Assembly (NCBI GenBank): GCA_937989875.1
Contig: CALKBO010000008.1
Span: forward strand, 1 to 19,264
DNA length: 19,264 nt
Reading direction: 5' to 3'
Source of the DNA: an uncultured Collinsella sp.
Lineage (GTDB): Bacteria; Actinomycetota; Coriobacteriia; Coriobacteriales; Coriobacteriaceae
Every line of letters starts with the position of its first letter. Positions within the stretch are counted from its first letter, which is position 1. The translations under genes and the position numbers were made by a program. The notes beneath the pieces are model-generated. The model did no database searches and had not been told where the DNA came from. It saw nothing but the letters and a program-made list of their open reading frames with translations. This document shows positions 14,866 to 19,264 of this stretch, piece after piece.

Positions 14866-14941
14866 GCCTGTATAGCTCAGTCGGTAGAGCACTTCGTTGG
14901 TAACGAAGAGGTCACCAGTTCAAGTCTGGTTGCAGGCTCCA
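14866..14941 (+). tRNA. tRNA-Thr (anticodon GGU)
   Basis: Acceptor GCCTGTA (14866-14872) pairs with TGCAGGC (14931-14937, one G-U). Anticodon GGT is at 14899-14901. CCA is encoded at 14939-14941. It reads ACC and ACU codons. Confidence 0.95.
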
Positions 14942-14944
14942 TCC

Positions 14945-15021
14945 GGCGGTGTAGCTCAGTTGGTTAGAGCACACGGTTCATACCCGTGGCGTCACTGGTT
15001 CGAATCCAGTCACCGCTACCA
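14945..15021 (+). tRNA. tRNA-Met (anticodon CAU), elongator type
   Basis: Acceptor GGCGGTG (14945-14951) pairs with CACCGCT (15011-15017), giving an unusual G1-U72 end pair. Anticodon CAT is at 14979-14981. The anticodon stem CACGG/CCGTG lacks the three G-C pairs typical of initiators, so it is elongator Met; tRNA-Ile(CAU) is less likely but not excluded. CCA is encoded. Confidence 0.9.
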
Positions 15022-15032
15022 TAGGTAACACG

Positions 15033-15063
15033 GTGGCTTCTCAATAGTATGTTGAGAGGCCAC
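15033..15063 (+). other. Hairpin between tRNA-Met and tuf
   Basis: GTGGCTTCTCAA (15033-15044) pairs with TTGAGAGGCCAC (15052-15063), 12 bp with one G-U, loop of 7. No U-tract follows. It starts 11 bases after the tRNA and is a likely processing site separating tRNAs from tuf mRNA. A second small stem GTCCC/GGGAC lies at 15081-15095. Confidence 0.6.
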
Positions 15064-15117
15064 TATGGTATAAAGGCAAAGTCCCGTCCGGGGACGACCT
15101 GTTTAGAGGAGGGCTTT

Positions 15118-16308
15118 ATGGCCAAAGAGAAGTTTGAGCGCACTAAGCCGCATGTTAACATCGGCACCATTGGTCACGTCGACCACGGCAAGACCACGCT
15201 GACCGCTGCCATCACCAAGGTTCTCTCCGAGACCGAGGGCTGCAAGGCTGACTTCACTGCGTTCGAGAACATCGACAAGGCTCCCGAGGAGCGCGAGCGC
15301 GGCATTACGATCTCCGTCTCCCACGTCGAGTACGAGACTGCTGCCCGTCACTACGCTCACGTTGACTGCCCGGGCCACGCTGACTACGTCAAGAACATGA
15401 TCTCCGGTGCTGCTCAGATGGACGGCGCCATCCTGGTCATCGCCGCTACCGACGGCCCCATGGCTCAGACTCGTGAGCACATCCTGCTCGCCCGTCAGGT
15501 CGGCGTTCCCTACATCGTCGTCTTCCTGAACAAGTGCGACATGGTCGACGATGACGAGCTCATCGACCTCGTCGAGATGGAGACCCGTGAGCTCCTCTCC
15601 GAGTACGATTTCCCCGGCGACGACATCCCCGTCATCCGTGGTTCCGCTCTGGGCGCTCTCGAGGGCGACGCCAAGTGGATGGACGCTATCCGCGAGCTCA
15701 TGAAGGCCGTCGACGAGTACATCCCGACGCCTGCTCGTAACAACGACCTCCCGTTCCTGATGGCCGTTGAGGACGTTATGACCATCTCCGGCCGTGGTAC
15801 CGTTGCTACCGGCCGTGTCGAGCGCGGTGAGCTCAAGCTCAACGAGCCCGTCGAGATTGTCGGCATCAAGGATACCCAGAACACCGTCGTTACCGGTATC
15901 GAGATGTTCCGTAAGTCCATGGACTTCTGCGAGGCTGGCGACAACGTCGGTCTGCTGCTCCGCGGCATCAAGCGTGAGGACATCGAGCGCGGCCAGGTTC
16001 TCTGCAAGCCCGGTTCGGTTACCCCGCACACCAAGTTCACCGGCGAGATCTACGTTCTGACCAAGGAGGAGGGCGGCCGTCACACCCCGTTCTTCGATGG
16101 TTATCGTCCTCAGTTCTACTTCCGCACCACCGACGTTACCGGTACGGTCAAGCTCCCCGAGGGCACCGAGATGGCTATGCCTGGTGACCACATCACCATC
16201 GAGGGCGACCTCATCCACCCGATCGCCATGGAGGAGGGCCTGCGCTTCGCTATCCGCGAGGGTGGCCACACCGTCGGTTCGGGCATCGTCTCCACGATCA
16301 TTGAGTAA
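15118..16308 (+). CDS. tuf: Elongation factor Tu
   Basis: A 396-residue EF-Tu, the GTPase that brings aminoacyl-tRNA to the ribosomal A site. Visible motifs are the P-loop GHVDHGKT (19-26), RGITI of switch I, DCPGH of switch II, the guanine-binding NKCD, and SAL. Domains 2 and 3 follow at normal length and end GSGIVSTIIE. The ATG at 15118 has AGAGGAGG upstream and gives the standard MAKEKFERTKPHVN start. It is co-transcribed with three tRNAs from the promoter at 14682, as E. coli tufB is, and ends at a strong terminator. Codon use is strongly biased (CTC, GTC, CGT, GGC), as expected for very high expression. Confidence 0.99.
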   Translation: MAKEKFERTKPHVNIGTIGHVDHGKTTLTAAITKVLSETEGCKADFTAFENIDKAPEERERGITISVSHVEYETAARHYAHVDCPGHADYVKNMISGAAQMDGAILVIAATDGPMAQTREHILLARQVGVPYIVVFLNKCDMVDDDELIDLVEMETRELLSEYDFPGDDIPVIRGSALGALEGDAKWMDAIRELMKAVDEYIPTPARNNDLPFLMAVEDVMTISGRGTVATGRVERGELKLNEPVEIVGIKDTQNTVVTGIEMFRKSMDFCEAGDNVGLLLRGIKREDIERGQVLCKPGSVTPHTKFTGEIYVLTKEEGGRHTPFFDGYRPQFYFRTTDVTGTVKLPEGTEMAMPGDHITIEGDLIHPIAMEEGLRFAIREGGHTVGSGIVSTIIE

Positions 16309-16335
16309 ATTAGCTCTTTGATATAGCTGACTTAG

Positions 16336-16372
16336 AGAACCCGGCACTTATATGGGTGCCGGGTTCTTTTCT
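16336..16372 (+). terminator. Terminator of tuf
   Basis: AGAACCCGGCAC (16336-16347) pairs perfectly with 16356-16367, an 8-nt loop between, and TTTTCT runs from the end of the stem. It lies 28 bases after the tuf stop. Nothing else was recognised between here and 16502. Confidence 0.92.
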
Positions 16373-16512
16373 GCAATGGATATTGAGCCGTTGCTGGTGT
16401 CGAGAGGATCGATAATGGTCCTGGATGCACCGTCGATTAGCTCTCGATGGCTTCATTGATGTGTTCCAAATATGAATGGATCCACCGAGAACCAATTGAC
16501 TCGAGGTTTTCA

Positions 16513-16542
16513 TTGACAGCACTTACGTAGAGCTGATAAAGT
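16513..16542 (+). promoter_or_regulatory. Promoter of rpmG-trnW-secE-nusG
   Basis: TTGACA (16513-16518), an 18-bp spacer and TAAAGT (16537-16542); GATAAA at 16-bp spacing is an alternative -10. The surrounding GAGGTTTTCATTGACAGC (16503-16520) matches the tuf-operon promoter in 17 of 18 positions. Confidence 0.75.
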
Positions 16543-16587
16543 ATCAACTCGTGCCCGTACGGGGCGGAAATGAAAGGTTCAGGATAC

Positions 16588-16737
16588 ATGCGTACTCTAG
16601 TTACTCTTGCGTGCACTGAGTGCAAGCGCCGCAACTATACGACCACCAAGAACAAGTCGACCATGCCTGATCGTATGGAGATCAAGAAGTATTGCCCCTG
16701 GTGCCGTCACCACACGCTGCACAAAGAGACTCGCTAG
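16588..16737 (+). CDS. rpmG: Large ribosomal subunit protein bL33
   Basis: A 49-residue L33, reading MRTLVTLACTECKRRNYTTT at its start and HHTLHKETR at its end. Two cysteine pairs, CTEC (9-12) and CPWC (36-39), make it the zinc-binding form. The ATG at 16588 gives the usual bacterial start; an in-frame ATG at 16570 would add MKGSGY and is less likely. AGGA lies just upstream. rpmG before secE-nusG is the common order in Gram-positive bacteria. Confidence 0.95.
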   Translation: MRTLVTLACTECKRRNYTTTKNKSTMPDRMEIKKYCPWCRHHTLHKETR

Positions 16738-16750
16738 TCTCTAGTCACAT

Positions 16751-16826
16751 ACGCCAGTAGTTCAATTGGTAGAGCATCGGTCTCCAAAACCGAGTGTTGA
16801 GGGTTCGAGTCCTTCCTGGCGTGCCA
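16751..16826 (+). tRNA. tRNA-Trp (anticodon CCA)
   Basis: Acceptor ACGCCAG (16751-16757) pairs with CTGGCGT (16816-16822), discriminator G, encoded CCA. The anticodon loop CTCCAAA gives CCA at 16784-16786. It sits 13 bases after rpmG, so it is probably cut from the rpmG-secE transcript. Confidence 0.95.
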
Positions 16827-16835
16827 GTCATTATT

Positions 16836-16868
16836 CCGTAAGCTCCCACTTGGGGGCTTACGGTTTAC
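16836..16868 (+). terminator. Hairpin with short T-run between tRNA-Trp and secE
   Basis: CCGTAAGCTCCC (16836-16847) pairs with 16852-16863 (12 bp, one G-U), loop ACTT, then TTTACTC. The T-run is weak, so it may be a partial terminator that lowers secE-nusG relative to the tRNA, or a processing site. Confidence 0.5.
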
Positions 16869-16902
16869 TCATGTATAAGCGCATTGCGCGGAGGTAACCC
16901 AA

Positions 16903-17241
16903 ATGGCCAACAAGAAGAACAAGAAGAAGGCTCAGCAGCCGGCACCTGCCAACAGCGCTGCCGCCAACTCCAAGGTTGAGGCCAAGAAGGCCGTTGCCAA
17001 GAAGAACGAGAAGGCTGCGAAGTCCAAGAAGAACGAGAAGCCTGGTTTCTTCGCCCGCACCAAGAAGTATTTCGCTTCGGTCAAGTCCGAGATGAAGCGT
17101 GTCACGTGGCCCGATAAGAAGGAGCTCGTGAACTACTCGGTCGTCGTCTGCGCTTCTCTGGTCGTCGTCGGCGTCGTCATCGCTCTGCTCGATGCTGGCT
17201 TTGGCGAGGCTCTTGCTCTGTTCTCTGGATTGAGGGGCTAA
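16903..17241 (+). CDS. secE: Preprotein translocase subunit SecE
   Basis: A 112-residue SecE, the small essential clamp of the SecYEG channel in the cytoplasmic membrane. A Lys/Ala-rich N-terminal extension of about 48 residues precedes the conserved amphipathic segment (FARTKKYFASVKSEMKRVTW, then PDKKEL). One membrane helix follows (about 80-98). This single-helix form with a charged extension is usual in actinobacteria. The ATG has GGAGGT eight bases upstream. nusG follows after three bases. Confidence 0.94.
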   Translation: MANKKNKKKAQQPAPANSAAANSKVEAKKAVAKKNEKAAKSKKNEKPGFFARTKKYFASVKSEMKRVTWPDKKELVNYSVVVCASLVVVGVVIALLDAGFGEALALFSGLRG

Positions 17242-17244
17242 ACC

Positions 17245-17781
17245 ATGTCTAAGCGTTGGTACGTCGTTCACACTTACTCCGGATACGAGAACCGCGTAAA
17301 GTCCGATCTCGAGCATCGTATCGAGACCATGGGCATGCAGGACCGTATCTTTGATATCGAGATTCCTATGGAGCGCGTCACCGAGATTAAAGAGGGTGGC
17401 AAGCGTGAGACCAAGGATTCCAAGATCTTCCCGGGTTATGTCCTGGTCCGCATGGAGATGGATGACGATGCTTGGACGTGTGTTCGTAACACGCCTGGCG
17501 TCACCGGTTTCCTAGGCGGCAACGGCAAGCCCGCTCCGCTTTCCCGCGACGAGTACAACAAGATGACTCGTCGTCCCGGTAAGGGCGATTCGCCCAAGCG
17601 CACCTCGGTTGATATTCAGGTCGGCACGTCCGTCCGCGTCACCGATGGCCCGCTTACCGACTTTGATGGCAAGGTCTCCGAGGTTAACACCGAGGCTGGC
17701 AAGCTCAAGGTCACGCTGATGATCTTTGGCCGCGAGACGCCGGTCGAGCTCGACTTTAACCAGGTCGCTGTCATCGCTTAA
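17245..17781 (+). CDS. nusG: Transcription termination/antitermination factor NusG
   Basis: A 178-residue NusG that binds RNA polymerase and links it to Rho or the ribosome. The NGN domain (about 1-115) starts WYVVHTYSGYENRVKSDLEH and contains FPGYVLVRMEM and VRNTPGVTGFLG. The C-terminal KOW domain (about 127-178) has the motif VRVTDGPLTDFDGKVSEVN. Length is normal (about 180). The secE-nusG pair followed by rplK-rplA is widely conserved. The 120-bp gap to rplK shows no clear terminator or promoter. Confidence 0.97.
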   Translation: MSKRWYVVHTYSGYENRVKSDLEHRIETMGMQDRIFDIEIPMERVTEIKEGGKRETKDSKIFPGYVLVRMEMDDDAWTCVRNTPGVTGFLGGNGKPAPLSRDEYNKMTRRPGKGDSPKRTSVDIQVGTSVRVTDGPLTDFDGKVSEVNTEAGKLKVTLMIFGRETPVELDFNQVAVIA

Positions 17782-17901
17782 GTTTTCGTCCGTTCGCGCG
17801 AGCGTGCTTCTTCTGTGACTGCTCATCTCAGGAGTGCTTCTAACACGTGCGTGCTTACGATATAGCAAGTACTTCACACTCGTGATTCGAAAGGAATGAC
17901 C

Positions 17902-18330
17902 ATGGCTGAGAAGAAGGTTGCCAACGTCATTAAGCTCCAGATTCCTGCTGGTGCAGCTAACCCCGCTCCTCCCGTCGGCCCCGCCCTGGGCGCTGCTGGC
18001 GTGAACATCATGCAGTTCTGCCAGGCCTTTAACGCCGAGACGCAGGACAAGAAGGGCGACATCATCCCCGTTGAGATCTCTGTCTACGAGGATAAGTCCT
18101 TCTCCTTCATCACCAAGACCCCGCCGGCGGCTCACCTCATCAAGAAGGAGCTGAACCTCAAGTCTGGTTCCGCTAAGCCCCAGGCCGACAAGGTTGGTCA
18201 GCTCTCCCAGGAGCAGCTCACCAAGATCGCCGAGATCAAGATGCCGGACCTCAATGCCAACGACATTGACGCCGCCAAGAAGATCATCGCCGGTACCGCC
18301 CGTTCCATGGGCGTCACCATCGCTGAGTAG
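17902..18330 (+). CDS. rplK: Large ribosomal subunit protein uL11
   Basis: A 142-residue L11, which binds the GTPase-associated centre of 23S rRNA and is needed for RelA and thiostrepton responses in other bacteria. The N-terminal signature PPVGPALGAAGVNIMQFC and the C-terminal RNA-binding domain ending GTARSMGVTIAE are intact. ATG at 17902 is preferred because AAAGGA lies six bases upstream; an in-frame ATG at 17896 would touch the binding site. Translation is often controlled by L1 in other species; here the L1-like site lies downstream, before rplA. Confidence 0.97.
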   Translation: MAEKKVANVIKLQIPAGAANPAPPVGPALGAAGVNIMQFCQAFNAETQDKKGDIIPVEISVYEDKSFSFITKTPPAAHLIKKELNLKSGSAKPQADKVGQLSQEQLTKIAEIKMPDLNANDIDAAKKIIAGTARSMGVTIAE

Positions 18331-18348
18331 CGATTTCTTATGGTAACG

Positions 18349-18374
18349 ACGGGTGCTCCGACCGGGGTGCCCGT
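18349..18374 (+). other. Hairpin between rplK and rplA
   Basis: ACGGGTGCTCC (18349-18359) can pair along its whole length with GGGGTGCCCGT (18364-18374) if three G-U pairs are counted; the loop is GACC. No U-tract follows. It may be part of a larger L1 leader or a processing hairpin. Confidence 0.45.
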
Positions 18375-18404
18375 TAAATGTGTGCAATAGGGTACACGAT
18401 ACGA

Positions 18405-18434
18405 TGTGGGAGGGCTCACGCCCGTTTAACCACA
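18405..18434 (+). promoter_or_regulatory. L1 binding site in rplA leader (rRNA mimic)
   Basis: Lower stem TGTGG (18405-18409) pairs with CCACA (18430-18434), upper stem GGGC (18412-18415) with GCCC (18420-18423). They are separated by an asymmetric loop, GA opposite GTTTAA. This copies the L1 stalk of 23S rRNA, where GUGGGAGGC pairs across a similar loop. The last base of the stem touches the AGGAGG of rplA, so bound L1 would block rplA initiation. Mimicry by L1 operators is established; this site is recognised by eye. Confidence 0.75.
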
Positions 18435-18447
18435 GGAGGTAATGCAC

Positions 18448-19155
18448 ATGGCTACGCATGGTAAGAGCTATAACGCCGCTGCCGAGAAGATCGACCGCGC
18501 CACGCTCTACACCCCCCTTCAGGCTGCCAAGCTCATCAAGGAGCTCGACACCGCCAAGTTCGACGAGACCGTCGAGGCTCACTTCCGTCTGGGCATCGAT
18601 ACTCGTAAGGCTGACCAGAACATCCGTGGTTCCATCTCCCTGCCCCACGGCACCGGCAAGACCGTTCGTGTTGCCGTCTTCGCCGAGGGCGAGAAGGCCC
18701 GTGAGGCTGAGGCTGCCGGCGCCGACATCATCGGTTCCGACGAGCTCGTCGCCCAGATTCAGAAGGGCGAGATCAACTTCGACGCCGCTATCGCTACGCC
18801 GAACATGATGGCCAAGGTTGGCCGCATCGGTAAGATCCTTGGTCCCCGTGGCCTCATGCCGAACCCCAAGCTCGGCACCGTGACCATGGACGTCGCCAAG
18901 ATGGTCTCCGAGCTCAAGGCTGGCCGCGTTGAGTACCGCGCCGACCGCTACGGCATCTGCCACGTGCCCCTGGGCAAGAAGTCCTTCTCTGAGCAGCAGC
19001 TCGTCGAGAACTACGCTGCCCTGTACACCGAGATTCTGCGCGTCAAGCCCTCTTCTGCTAAGGGCAAGTACGTCAAGTCCATCTCCGTGTCTTCCACCAT
19101 GGGCCCTGGCGTCAAGGTCGATCCCGCTGTCCAGCGTGACTTCCTGGCTGAGTAA
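18448..19155 (+). CDS. rplA: Large ribosomal subunit protein uL1
   Basis: A 235-residue L1, the protein of the mobile stalk near the ribosomal E site and usually a translational repressor of its own operon. The two-domain pattern is normal, with GILGPRGLMPNPKLGTVT-type signature in domain II (seen as KILGPRGLMPNPKLGT) and an ending typical of the family (VDPAVQRD). ATG at 18448 is chosen since AGGAGG lies seven bases upstream; the in-frame ATG at 18442 is too close to it. An L1-like RNA site overlaps the ribosome binding region, so autoregulation is likely. Confidence 0.97.
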   Translation: MATHGKSYNAAAEKIDRATLYTPLQAAKLIKELDTAKFDETVEAHFRLGIDTRKADQNIRGSISLPHGTGKTVRVAVFAEGEKAREAEAAGADIIGSDELVAQIQKGEINFDAAIATPNMMAKVGRIGKILGPRGLMPNPKLGTVTMDVAKMVSELKAGRVEYRADRYGICHVPLGKKSFSEQQLVENYAALYTEILRVKPSSAKGKYVKSISVSSTMGPGVKVDPAVQRDFLAE

Positions 19156-19264
19156 CTAACAGTTACTGCCTGAGCAAAGCAAGCATTGCTAAAGAAACCC
19201 GGTTCTGCCTTGAACTGCGCCCCAAAACTTGGACGGCTTAAATAAGAACTACGCCGCAAGGGAC

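Overview
The window looks like chromosomal DNA of a high-GC, Gram-positive gut actinobacterium of the Coriobacteriia, most likely Collinsella or a close relative. This rests on protein character, GC-rich codon use, the order of the core genes, and a beta-glucoside PTS beside core genes. It is a judgement from reading, not from a database match. Housekeeping genes alternate with a few accessory patches that look less GC-rich by eye.

Region 1 (about 1-2710, minus strand): a HipBA-type toxin-antitoxin pair. Its promoter carries three TGCA-N6-TGCA operators spaced exactly 27 bp apart. Upstream lies mntP, a manganese exporter behind a yybP-ykoY-type Mn riboswitch. The mntP terminator hairpin contains the third hipBA operator.

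Region 2 (2870-8358, plus strand): a tight housekeeping run. It holds disA (c-di-AMP synthase), ispD and ispF (MEP isoprenoid pathway), cysS, rlmB-type rRNA methyltransferase, and a YacP/NYN-type ribonuclease. disA/ispD and ispD/ispF overlap. The 143-nt gap before rlmB is almost filled by one long nested RNA hairpin.

Region 3 (8386-9803, minus strand): one gene joins an excisionase-type helix-turn-helix to a HipA-like kinase. Its promoter sits inside a near-perfect 27-bp inverted repeat. A tRNA-Thr(UGU) follows on the plus strand.

Region 4 (10026-14770): a repeat-rich gap of about 530 bp with two oppositely oriented copies of a 59-bp palindromic element. Next comes a beta-glucoside-type operon (GH1 phospho-glycosidase and PTS IIBC, minus strand) with a divergent RpiR regulator. 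A second repeat family containing GAGCGTGGATAAT flanks this operon on both sides.

Region 5 (14682-19264, plus strand): a translation and secretion cluster. It runs tRNA-Tyr, tRNA-Thr(GGU), tRNA-Met, tuf, rpmG, tRNA-Trp, secE, nusG, rplK, rplA, an order that resembles the E. coli tufB-secE-nusG-rplKA locus. Two promoters share an 18-nt -35 block. A 23S-rRNA-like L1 binding site sits at the rplA ribosome binding site. The last 109 bases after rplA hold no gene I can support and may begin the leader of the next ribosomal operon.

Most novel-looking items: the pre-rlmB hairpin RNA, the one-polypeptide HTH-HipA system with its paired operator, and the twin 59-bp repeats.
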